Shown here piece after piece: positions 43,933 to 54,388 of a stretch of 64,000 bases of DNA. Position 1 is the stretch's first letter. Every line of letters starts with the position of its first letter. The position numbers and the translations under genes are program-made. Under the pieces are notes generated by a model that was not told where the DNA came from, did no database searches, and saw only the letters and a program-made list of their open reading frames with translations. Origin of the DNA: Helianthus annuus (Eukaryota; Streptophyta; Magnoliopsida; Asterales; Asteraceae); contig NC_035449.2 of assembly GCF_002127325.2 (NCBI RefSeq), positions 145,837,946 to 145,901,945 on the forward strand. The letters are read 5' to 3'.

Positions 43933-46150
43933 CCCCAAAAGCTTACGGTAGAAATAAACTGCCTTACGGCAGAATTAAATGCCCAGCACCCACCGTAGCT
44001 TACGGTACGGTGATGCCCAGTTCAGCCTTCGTTTTTAATACTAAAACTCGCATAACTTACTCGTTTTTGATCCATTTTACCCGATTCTTTTTCCTACGCG
44101 ACCGTAATTTAATTCTCCATCACATGGAGTGAAAATCCAATATTTGGACTACCTAGCTTTATGACTCTTATGCCTTCGGCTTATTTCCCTTTTACCAAAT
44201 TTTGACTCGTTCATGCATATCTCAACATAACTTGTTTCTAATTCTCCGTAAAACCTTTCCCTGTATTTTAGACTAAGAATCCTTGCCCCAGGTCCGTAAT
44301 CTTTACGAATTTCATTACCGCTACCTTACTTATACATAATTATTCGACCCGTTTAAACCCATCAAATTACTTTAATGTTTTCATCATTACATAACCTTAC
44401 ATAATTTCCCCACAATCATGAACATGAAAATTCTATATACATACTAAGAAGTGAGTCGGAAGTCACTTACCTTAAGCATTAGTGTTCACGCTTGCTTCCT
44501 CGCCTCCGCTTGACCCGTTAGTCTTCCATTCGTTGGGCCATGCTAGTGAAAACTCCTACCCATTCATGCCATCATATTCAAAACATTGTTATTACATATA
44601 TTCATCATCACTAGCATTCAATTATAACTCAAACGGTTGCTTGACTTTCGTTAAATAACTATTAGCGTGCATAAGACTCGCATTAGCAATTTTACTTATT
44701 CTAATCTATGCTAATTTCATTCACCATCACGTATAGCACATTAAATAATCTAACTTGTATCTTGTGATCTCTCTACCCTTGAAAGTGCATCCAAAGACCT
44801 AGTCGTGCTATTCATACATTGTTGAATTTCAGAAAGTCAACCATCTTACTTACATATTTTCGTCATATGATCATATACTCATCTAAACCTAGTCGACCAT
44901 ACCAATGATACCATTTACATTTCATAATCATGGTGTAAGACACACACATACATAAGTACATGATCAACTAATTACATATATGCATATGTATCATCAATTC
45001 AACTCATACTAACATATTCATGATTCTATGGTTGACAATCATATTCAAAGCTAGAATTTTGACATAATCTCAACACCATTCTTTACTAGTAAGTCCATAA
45101 GCTATCCATTTAGTACACATACCAATCCAAATTACTATTAAGCCACAAATCCATCATATGATGTGCACCTCATTATTCAAGCCTAGAATACAAGTTCTAA
45201 TGCATAATTTCACCCAATCATTCCATGAACTAGACCTTCTTATGAAATCCTTCTACAATTTATATTCTCATGATTAATTATTATCAATCATGTCATTATC
45301 AACTCTACACATGTTCATCCGGTGTTTAGCATACAATTTCACATACTAGCTTGTACGCGGCATTTCATCAAACATTTGGTGTGCGTACACCATTTAATGC
45401 ACAATGTACAACTAATTCATGCATAATATTACAAGTTCATATCAAAATCATCAAGTTCCACTAGAATCATATAATTCTCATAATATACCCAAATTAACTA
45501 ACAATTACTCATTACATACAACATCATACATAAACTTTACACAACAATTAAACATGCATGATTATCCATATCATCGTCTTCACTACCACAAGTGGGTTTC
45601 ATCTCTAATCATCTAATAAACCAAAACCATGTGTAATCTATGCTCTATATCATGATATTAATACATTCTCATGCTCAATTTCATACAAATTCGTGGATTG
45701 ATCAAAACCCACTTCATATCAAACACCAAATCAAAAATTACAACTTACCAAGTGATTTTTAGGGCTAGATGACTAAGAATTCGGGTACATGCATTATATT
45801 TGGGTTGAATTCCCCTTTCAATTTGTGCAAATAAGCTTGAGCTAGGGTTTGGCTCCTTTGGGAGCTTCTGATCGATCTAGAACACACACGAATGTGTGTT
45901 TGTGTGTGTTGTTATTTTCTTATAATATCCCAACTTTCCTTTTAACCCACATTAGTCCCTCATGATTGTTAATTAAACATAGTTGGCCCCATTGTTTTCC
46001 ACTCTCAATTTATAGCCAACACTATCTAACCAAGTTAGATAACTTGGTTGTTAGTGAAATAACCCACTTAACCAATAAATCCTACTTACTTATGCCAACC
46101 TAATAAAATGTCCAAATAAAATATTTAGACCCGAGTTTTGGGGCGTTACA

Positions 46151-47897
46151 CATCAGCAGTTCCCTTATCTGCCCTTTGAGTTGTAATTCAGAGGTTAAGG
46201 CATCTGTGTCATCGTCATCCTTGCTAAGTGGAAGATCAAGGAGATCCTGCAAATCTTCAAGACTTTGGCCAAGAGCTTGTTCCCTTGTTAATTTCTTCAC
46301 TTCTCCAGTAGACTTGAACACTGTCAGTACGTGGGTCTGTTTATCAGTTTTCCACTTTAGTACTTTTGAGCCTGGTGGGTTTCTTGGGAGATTTTTATTG
46401 GACGTGGTACTTGGTGATGCAGGCCTATTCATGACTGGTTGAGCAGTACTTGTAGATTGTTCCAATTCAGGATCTTCTTTCATCATTAATCTAATGCCCT
46501 CTTTTACAAGGTCATTTCCAGCAATTAGATCTTGAACTGTTTCAGCACCCAACTGGTTTTGACTCCTTCTTTTGTAGATGGCAGCACCAGCTGGAGCAGT
46601 GGTTCTTTTGACTTGCAGCTTTGGTGGTCTTTTTGAGACCTCTGCTTTGGAGTAGTCAGGCTTTTATGGAACTGTTGGATCTTTCTTTCTAAGTTCCTCC
46701 AACTTTTTGTAGGTAGCCCTGACCCTATCTTCTCCCCACATTGTCACAGAATTCTTTGACCCATATTCAGCTGCTATCAGCTCCTCTTTCATTCTCTTCA
46801 ACTCTAAGGCCTTGTCAGCTTCAAACTGTTTGAATTTTTCAGGAGGAGTCTGCTTGACCTTATTTTTGATCATTTCTTGAATCCTGACTGCCTCTTTTTC
46901 AAGCTCAGGAATGGTCCAGTTTTTGTACATGTGTTTCTCCCCCATGTATTTCTTGTAGGTCATGATGTTATCAATGTAGTCTTTTCTCAAGGACTCATCT
47001 GCCCTTTCTGAGATTTGCTGACATACATTTTTGGCAAATTGCTCCATAGATCTGACTTGTGTGAGTAGAAACTGATAGTTTTGCTGAAATTCTCTATCAG
47101 ATTTCCTTTGTTTATTTTTTATTGAGATATCCTCTGCTTGCTTGGCCTTGATTTTCAAATATTCTTCAATATTGTTTGGCCTGGGATATCCTTCAACTGA
47201 TGGCAAACTCCTATTAGCAGGGTCATCCTCATAATAGAAAGATTTGATTTCTTCTCTAACTGCTATGAGTTCCAAATGCAGGAGGTAATGGCTTTTGGAT
47301 TTGAGCTAAAGAGAGAGGAATGGGTTTTGGAATTGTGACAAGTGATAGAGGTTTTGATGATGTTGGTGGTGGTGATGGAGAATCATCATTTGGTATGATA
47401 ACCCTTCTCCTTTTTATTGTAGGAGGGGCAGATGATGTTTTGAGTGGAATAGTGGTGGTGATATGAGAGGCAGTGGTTTATGATTGACTAACAGCTGTTG
47501 AAACAACTGGTGTTTCAACCACTGTTGTCATCACAGCAGATGTTGTAACATCTGCTGTCTTCTGCTTTTTGGCAGGAGGTGATGGTGGACATGTTGTTTT
47601 AAGTGGTGATGGTGGTGGTGGTAAGGTAGTGGTTGTAATGTGTGTTGAAGTGGTGTGTGTTGAAATGAGAGCAGTTGTTGAAACAACTGAAGTACCAGCA
47701 GATGTTGATACAGCAGGAGTTTCAGCAACTATTTGGGTGGAGGTTTGATGTTGGTGGCTTTTGGATGGTGGTTTTGAAGTATGCTTAGTGAGTCTGGATG
47801 GTGTGGACTTGGGTTTCCTTACATTTCTAGTAAGATTTCTTTTTGGCCCAAGATTTTGAACATCCTTTAACCCAGAACAACCCTGTGCATTCAGCTC
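46151..47897 (-). pseudogene. Fragment of extra (env-like position) ORF of a Copia-type element, tentative
   Basis: Minus-strand coding remnants run in order [18 protein letters not shown] (47900) through a Thr/Pro/Ser-rich stretch to a stop at 47478. Next comes a KRRRVIIPNDDSPSPPP segment, then a shift into a charged helical region (YPRPNNIEEYLKIKAKQ, MEQFAKNVCQQI, WTIPELEKEAVRIQ, MWGEDRVRATYKKLEELRKKDPTVP). A TAA follows at about 46662-46664, then GAETVQDLIAGNDLVKEGIRLM and SKVLKWKTDKQTHVLTV. The end is cut by the G3 LTR inside LQLKGQIRELLM. Low-complexity Pro/Thr then coiled coil is what I recall for the ORF after pol in SIRE-like Copia elements. I see no transmembrane segment. A host gene origin cannot be excluded. 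Confidence 0.45.
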
Positions 47898-48442
47898 CAT
47901 GTAACTCGTATTGGCATAAAGTGGGCGGAGTTAGTAAGACGATCAACGATAACCTGAATGCTATCGTGACCTGATGGCATGCGCGGGAGTTTTGTAATGA
48001 AGTCCATAGCTATAATCTCCCATTTCCACATAGGGATCTCGGGTTGTTTGAGTAAGCCAGAGGGTCGTTGATGTTCAGCCTTGACCTTGGAATAAGTCAG
48101 GCATTTCGAAACAAAGAGAGCGATATCCTTCTTCATTCCAGGCAACCAATACCTGGCACGTAGGTCCTGGTACATCTTGTTGGCACCGGGATGAATGGAA
48201 TATCGTGACTTGTGGGCTTCAGTCAACAATATCTCCCGAAGGTTATTGCGACTTGGAATTCAGATGCGATCGAGATAGTAATAGATACCGTTCGATTTGG
48301 TGACAAGTTGGGTTTCAGCACCACACTTCTTCAATTCCTCTTGCAAGGTGTTCTCAATGAAGCAGGCATGCTGAGCGTCGCGGATTAGAGCCTCGAGGTC
48401 GTGCTGGGCTTGAGTATTACGAACGTTATGCAAATAGCTTCG
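47898..48442 (-). pseudogene. pol: G2 integrase N-terminal part
   Basis: From 48229: [30 protein letters not shown], then [12 protein letters not shown] (the second Cys of the zinc-binding HHCC module is Tyr), MDFITKLP and [16 protein letters not shown]. The G2 sequence is lost after MPIR at about 47898. The far-side remnant resumes at LWETF (40589), so about 35 codons including the second catalytic Asp are gone. Upstream (48230-48442) the frame is interrupted by stops. Confidence 0.88.
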
Positions 48443-48901
48443 TCAGCTTAGAGCGTCGGCAACGACATTTGCTTTGCCTGGGTGGTAACGAATCTCACAG
48501 TCGTAGTTGTTGAGAAGTTCAACCCATCTGCGTTGGCGCATATTCAGCTCTTTCTGGTTCAAGATGTGTTGTAGGCTCTTATTGTCTGTGAAGACCGTAC
48601 ACTTGGTACCGTAAAGGTAGTGTCGCCAAATCTTTAACGCAAAAACAACTGCACTGAGTTTTGAGATTGTGGGTTGTATAGTTTTTCTCGTGGATCTTGA
48701 GCTGACGAGAAGCGTACGCGATAACCTTGTCCCGTTGCATAAGGACATAACCAAGGTCAAGGTTAGAGGCATCGCAATAGACTACAAAGTCATCATTTCC
48801 ATCGGGTAACGCGAGAATAGGAGCATTGCAGAGCATACGCTTGAGAGTTTGAAAGGCTTCCTCTTGTTCAATTCCCCAAACAAATGGCTTGTCTTTACGA
48901 G
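48443..48901 (-). pseudogene. pol: G2 RNase H
   Basis: Two frames joined by a shift near 48660: first [52 protein letters not shown]; then [47 protein letters not shown] blocks and [11 protein letters not shown]. Catalytic Asp positions (CDAS, TDN) are retained. Confidence 0.9.
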
Positions 48902-49788
48902 TCAGAGAGGTAAGCGGGACAACGATTTTATAGAAACCTTCGATAAATTGGCGGTAATAGCCCGCCAGTCCGAGAAAAGAACGAACTTCGGACGGGTTTT
49001 TCGGTGTAATCCAATTCTTAACTGCTTCAATTTTTGCAGGGTCGACGTGAATACCTGACTATTGACAATGCGACCGAGGAATTGAACCTCCTCAAGCCAA
49101 AATTCACACTTGGAGAACTTGGCGTAGAGGTGATTCCGTTGGAGTAGTTTGAGAACCAAACGAAAATGTTGCGCATGTTCGGCTTTTGACTTTGAATAGA
49201 TCAGGATATCATCGATAAACATGATGATGAAGCGGTCGAGAAAGGGTTTACACACGTCATTCATCAAATCCATGAAAACCGCAGGTGCGTTGGTAAGTCC
49301 AAAGGGCATAACGACAAATTCATAGTGACCATAGCGAGTGCGAAAAGCGGTTTTAGGTATATCTTCCTCCTGGATTCGTAACTGATGATAACCAGAGCAT
49401 AAATCGATCTTGGAAAAACACGTAGTGCCTTGTAGTCGGTCAAACAAATCGTCGATTCGAGGTAAGGGATAGCGATTCTTGATAGTGAGCTTATTGAGTT
49501 CCCTATAATCGATGCACATCCGGAATGATCTGTCCTTCTTTTGACAAAAAGGACAGGTGCGCCCCAAGGAGATGTGCTAGGGCGGATAAAGCCTTTATCA
49601 AGCAATTCCTGGAGTTGACTCGAAAGTTCGCACATTTCAGACGGAGCGAGGCGATAAGGAGCTTTAGCAACAGGGTTATCTCCAGGAATGAGATCGATAG
49701 GAAAATCAATATCACGAGACGGCGGTAAACCAGGTAAATCATCAGGAAAACTAGTAGGAAAATCACGAACCATAAGCACGTTTTCCAT
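48902..49788 (-). pseudogene. pol: G2 reverse transcriptase
   Basis: Starts [23 protein letters not shown] (49788), then [22 protein letters not shown] frameshift after GAPVLFV (about 49555) leads into [52 protein letters not shown] and catalytic [28 protein letters not shown] follows. A second shift comes after RIVNSQ (about 49055). Further stops separate protease from RT. Confidence 0.93.
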
Positions 49789-49830
49789 TTACTTCTCTTT
49801 CTTTTCCTTCTTCGCTACTACGATGTGTGC

Positions 49831-50718
49831 CTAGAAAGCCTTGTATTCCTTTCGGAGATACTTGCTTGCTTGGATGCACGACATGAGTTTGAGTTCCTTC
49901 GATGACACTTCGTCATATACACAGAGTTGGTCGCCATTAGCAAGAGAGAAACAAATCATCTTATCAAAACAAACGACTTCAGCACGATTTTCACGAAGAA
50001 AATCCATGCCTATTATGATATCGAAGCTACCAAGCTGCATCGGAATAAGATCGATCGGGAAGACGTGATTGTTGAGTTCAAGGGTACAATCACGGGGGAC
50101 AGAACTAACAGTGACGGTTCTTCCAGTGGCAATTTCTACGTCGCACGTCGTTGGGAGGTTAGCGCGTTTACAGTTTAGGAGCTTCTCGAATTCAAACGAC
50201 ACAAAACAGTCATCGGCTCCAGTATCAAATAAACACGAAGCATAAATATCGTTGACAAGAAACATACTATTGACAACAATGTTGTCAGTTTGGGCATGGT
50301 GGACGTTAATGTTGAATGCTTTTCCGCGGGATGCTGGTTGATGTTGTTGCTGCTGAGGCTGCTGCTGTTGATGTTGTTGTTGCGCTGGTTGCTTTTGCGG
50401 TTCTTGCTTTACCACTCTATTCGGGCAGACATTTGCAAAGTGGTTAGGATCACCACACGCATAGCAGGCTCTTGCATGAGCAGCGGGAACAGGAGCTGCT
50501 TGAGAACCCTAAGGAGCGAGAAGAGGAGCTGGCAGTGCAGGAGGAGCTTGAACTTGAGCTTGACGAGGACCAGTGTGACAGTTCGCAGTAAAGTGTCCGT
50601 AGATGTTGCAGTGGACACAAAAACGGCAAGCGATCCCAACTGGGTGATGGTAAGTACAAGTAGGGCATAGAGGGTGAGGACCGGTATACGCACGCTTGGC
50701 AGGCGGTGCGTTGGTCAC
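49831..50718 (-). pseudogene. pol: G2 gag C-terminus and aspartic protease
   Basis: One frame with a TAG near 50509. The upper part has two cysteine clusters: CPTCTYHHPVGIACRFC and CNIYGHFTANC. After the stop comes a CCHC knuckle CYACGDPNHFANVC, a Gln-rich run (about 50320-50400) and protease motif CLFDTGADDCFVSFE with later FDIIIGMDFL. The frame ends at a TAG around 49831 just after the KYLRKEY segment. DTGA is an intact active-site motif. Confidence 0.9.
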
Positions 50719-51633
50719 AAGTGCGGCTACTTGGCGGTTCTGGTTCTGAGGTTGGGCAGGAACAGTGGTGAGAGGAGCGGCGGTGACAGAACAGTTCTTG
50801 TTGTTGTTGTTGCTCTTGCGCTTGCGGCGTGAAGATTTCGACCCTTGAGATACGGCGGTTTCAGAAGTGGGGGTAGCGGTGACTTGATGGAGACTTTTGG
50901 TGGTGTTCTTAAAAAAGCCAGCCTGAACTCGCTTATCATTGATCTCGGCAGCGAGTTGGAAGGTCTCTTCGATGGTAGCAGGCTTGGCTGCTTGAACAAA
51001 ATCGACAACACAATCAGGTAGAGCGCGGATGTATTTCTTGATTGTGATGTCGGGAGTTGAGACTTAACCAGGGCAGATGATACTAAGCTGCTTAAAGCGA
51101 GCAGTAAGACCAGCATTGTCGCCACCTTCTTGCTTGATTCCCCAAAACTCGTTCTCCAGCTTCTGGAGCTCATGCGGGGGACAGAATTCCTTCATCATGA
51201 TTTCCTTCAATTCCTCCCAAGAAAGTCCATAAGCTGCGTCGTTATCTCGCCTGTTTCGTTTGGCAGTCCACCAGTCCAGAGCCCTGGACTGAAAAACGCC
51301 AGTTGCGTTAATAGTGCGGAGGTTGTCTGGGCATCCGCTTTGACGAAGAGTGACTTCAATTGAGTCGAACCACTAAAACATGGTGTTAGGCCCATCTTCT
51401 CTAGTGAAGTCTTTAGGGCCACAGGCCTTGAATTGCTTGAAGCTAAAAGAAGCTTTCGGCGAGTCGCTCTTGGATTCAACAGAGGAGCTGCTTTTCACCT
51501 CGTTAATCTCACTCACAATCTGAGGGATGACCTTGGCCATTTCCTTGGCGACTAGCGAAGCGATGCGTTTGTCAGCGTGGTTGCGGCGAGTAGCGCGCAC
51601 GGTGTGAGATCCAAATGACGACATTGTCTGCAA
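50719..51633 (-). pseudogene. gag: G2 gag
   Basis: Start MSSFGSHTVRATRRNHADKR (51633 or the ATG just upstream). TAG at about 51373 after GPNTMF, then WFDSIEVTLRQSGC, RALDWWTAKRN, SWEELKEIMMKEFCPPHELQ-type gag blocks, a further TAA near 51065, then ITIKKYIRALPDCVVDFV and ETFQLAAEINDKR. A basic SSRRKRKSNNNN region follows. Typical Tekay-type capsid gag with large capsid helices; reads in the same frame as the protease. Confidence 0.88.
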
Positions 51634-52771
51634 CAGACATCGTCATAGGATTCAGACGAGATTTGATTATATCGTATCATATAGTGTTTCACCAACAAAC
51701 TTATTATTACTAGCTAAAGCATCAGGAACACGTCTAACACATAGGCATATAGTCACGTAGGCACATAATCCACATAGGCACGTAGCACATAAGCACAGAA
51801 GCACGTAGGCACAGAAGCATGTAGTCCACGTAAGCACATATTCCACTACATTTTGCACGTATTCACCTACATATTTTGCACGTATCCACCTATCTTTCAC
51901 GGATGCGTAAAGCGATCGAGAGTTGCGAGTGTGAATAGCGAGTAGCGACTGCGAGTAACATAGCGAGTAGTATAGCGTGCAATTTGTTAGCGTATTGAGA
52001 TATAAGTGTTGTGCGAGTCGTGCGCGTTTTAACAAAGCGGAGGGTGAAAAGTGATTAAGTCTCCAAAATCGAAACAAATAAACATATAAAAGCACATAAA
52101 ATCACATAAAATCGACAATCCACAGAGTCGGCGGTTGCGAGCTCAGAATCGAAACGGAGTGTCTGGGTGTGAGACATCGACTACCCAAAGTGATTCGACT
52201 ATTCTCAAGGACTTCGAGTACACGCTTTGGCCTAATAGGCTGTGCTCTCTCACCGCATCGCGGTGAACGGTACGCATCCTTTCGGCTACCACGTGAGTCG
52301 AGTTATTGGAATCCATCGGAACTTTGGTGAGAATTTTGTAAAACCAAATAGGGATCGGAACAAGTATTAAGATATGGGTTTCACCCCTAACTTAACGACT
52401 TCATTCCTTGTAGTGTGATGAAATCAAGAGATGGAGATGGAGAATTTTCGTCGAGAGATGGATTTCACTCCTGACTCAACGCAAATTATTGTGTTTTATA
52501 GTAAAAATGCGTGTAAAGCGAGTAATCCTGTCAAGAGTTCTTGGTTTTCACGCCTATTCTCGACAAGATCGCTCAATTGTGTCATGCGAGTGTTTTCGAA
52601 AAAGCGTGTGTGTAGTGTCAGCGAGTTCGAGCGAGAGTATCAATGTAAGCTTGTACAAAACCCCTAATGGGTTTGCACAAGTCGGTCTGTTGGTACTTAG
52701 ACTATAGAATAGGTCAACTCTAAGACACCGACCCAGACTAGGTCGTGTCTAGCCTAATTCCCTATAATTAT
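51634..52771 (-). other. G2 leader, PBS-proximal, noncoding
   Basis: 1.1 kb with no credible ORF. It contains clustered GCACGTAGGCACATA-type short repeats (51735-51850) and GCGAGTAGCGA-type repeats (51915-51980). Confidence 0.75.
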
Positions 52772-52784
52772 GGCTCTAATACCA
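52772..52784 (-). other. G2 primer-binding site, one mismatch
   Basis: The minus strand reads TGGTATTAGAGCC against TGGTATCAGAGCC in the other elements. A single C to T change, in keeping with an old copy. Confidence 0.85.
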
Positions 52785-52787
52785 ATC

Positions 52788-54388
52788 TGTCACACCCCAA
52801 GTGATGGCGGAAACATCGGGGCGCGGCACTGAGTGAAACAGATTGTCCAGGATAATCCTTAACAACTATTAATTATAATATATTTAAAGTTCATGTCCCA
52901 TACCATCAACATATAAAATAAACAGTTATTACAGACATTGTTTAAAGACAAATAAACCATTCCGACAACTCATATTTTATTTAGTTTGTTCTAGACTCCC
53001 CTAGCTTGATTCCACAAAAGCAAGGCATAGCCTAGCATCCTAAACACCTGTCACATACGTTAAAATAAAGTCAATACACATAGTGTAAAGGTGAGCATAC
53101 AAGTTTAATAGCATATAGTAGCGAAAGCGATTTACGCATAACCAGCATGTAACACGTAGAAATGTGAAGCAAGTAAGCTATCGACAATGACATATGCACA
53201 GACATGACTGCGAGTTGTAGAATGCGCAACACATTATCACCACTGTGACCCTGTGAAGTAAAACCCTTAAAAACCCCTGTCCACGACAGGTGCTGAGTCT
53301 AAACTTATAGTACTATCGTTGCCAAGGTGTCAGGAAACAATAACTGTGTAAACATAACGTACAAGCATTCATCGAATAACACGTATAACATGCGAGAGCG
53401 GTTAGCGTATAAAAAGTGTTTGTGTTGTGTGTTGATGTGATTTGATATAGGTAACGTATGTTACACCCAAAAGTGCGTTAACAAAAAAGGGATCGAGTAT
53501 ACTCACAGAGCGTGTTTAGTAAATAAACACAATCTTGGATTGAAAGGAGCGCTTGGGGGTTAGCCTGATCAGAGAACGTTAGTGTAAGCGTTGGACAGCG
53601 CGTTAAACAGTGTATCGAAGAGGAGAGTGACGGATGGTGGTTCGGTCGGATGACCATCCGGATGGATGGTCATCCGGACGTATGACCATTCGGTCAATTG
53701 GTCATTCGCCTGGTAAGTGGGTTTGTGAAATGTTTGAACTTTTGAAGTTTTCGTTGTAGTATAAATAAATTTATTCGATCGGATGGTCATCCGGACGGAT
53801 GACCGCCGTTTGATCAGGTGGCCAATCGATTGAAAGCTGATATCCTTTGAAGTTTTGAAAATTGTTCAAGTGTTGAAGTTTACCAATCTCTTGGTCGAAT
53901 AGCCGTTCGATAGGATGGTCGTCCGATCGGATGGCTATTCGATTGAGCAACTGTTTTGTTTGAAAAACTTGTATAATCAGTTAAGTTAAAAGTTTTGTGG
54001 TTTAACGGAGATGGCGTGACGACGTGTCAAACAACGGAAATCTCATCAAGTCCCACTCATCCGATCGGACGGGAATCACCCCGTTCGACTAGACTTAGCT
54101 GTTCTTGATGGAGTTTAATGTTCAACCCATGAATCGATCGTCTCTTCGATAGAAATCCGTCCTTAGACCGGCACTTCAATAGAGAATGAGTAGAAGGCCT
54201 GAACGAGTCTGGATTCCATCGATTTTCGAGTAAAAGTGATGAATGTTGAAGAAAAGTTTGAAACAGTTTGAAAATGTTTAGATCTAGTTGAAATCAGTGT
54301 AAAAATGTGTAGAAATCCATTAGATCCAAACCGTTCTTGATGAGATGAGGTCACACTTTAGTGTTCATGAGAACCCATGGTGACGTCA
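52788..54388 (-). repeat. G2 5' LTR, first segment
   Basis: Starts TGTCACACCCCAAG and matches 37295-39100. It is interrupted at 54388/54389 by the solo LTR. GGTCATCC dyads lie at 53640-53710 and 53780-53815. Confidence 0.92.
54384..54388. repeat. Solo LTR target-site duplication, left copy
   Basis: CGTCA; the right copy is at 57915-57919. The intact left G2 LTR has a single GACGTCACC here. Confidence 0.9.

Larger units (their letters stand above)
41713..46150 (-). mobile_element. G3: 5' end (LTR, PBS, leader) of a third LTR element
   Basis: On the minus strand: a 3.4-kb 5' LTR (42721-46150), a tRNA-Met PBS, then about 1 kb of leader with a 56-bp tandem repeat. The leader ends at the TA run with no gag, so the element is truncated. 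It is inserted into the env-like ORF of another element; CATCA (46151-46155) would be its right TSD but no left partner exists. LTR length and TGTAACGCCCC...GGGTGTAACA termini suggest Gypsy. Confidence 0.7.
42721..46150 (-). repeat. G3 5' LTR (3,430 bp)
   Basis: TGTTACACCC at the left and GGGGCGTTACA at the right on the plus strand. A minus-strand TATA-like box (CTATAAATTG) lies at about 46005-46014. The LTR contains a long CATA microsatellite (43447-43638) and a perfect 17-bp hairpin (43895-43932). No coding function is supported. Confidence 0.8.

Noticed and set aside
46176..46442. Ser-rich plus-strand frame of 88 codons
   Set aside because: Antisense to the recognisable minus-strand ORF fragment.
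4651..52784. tRNA genes suggested by the repeated GGCTCTGATACCA sequence
   Set aside because: Only the 12-14 bases of a primer-binding site are present each time, with no cloverleaf.
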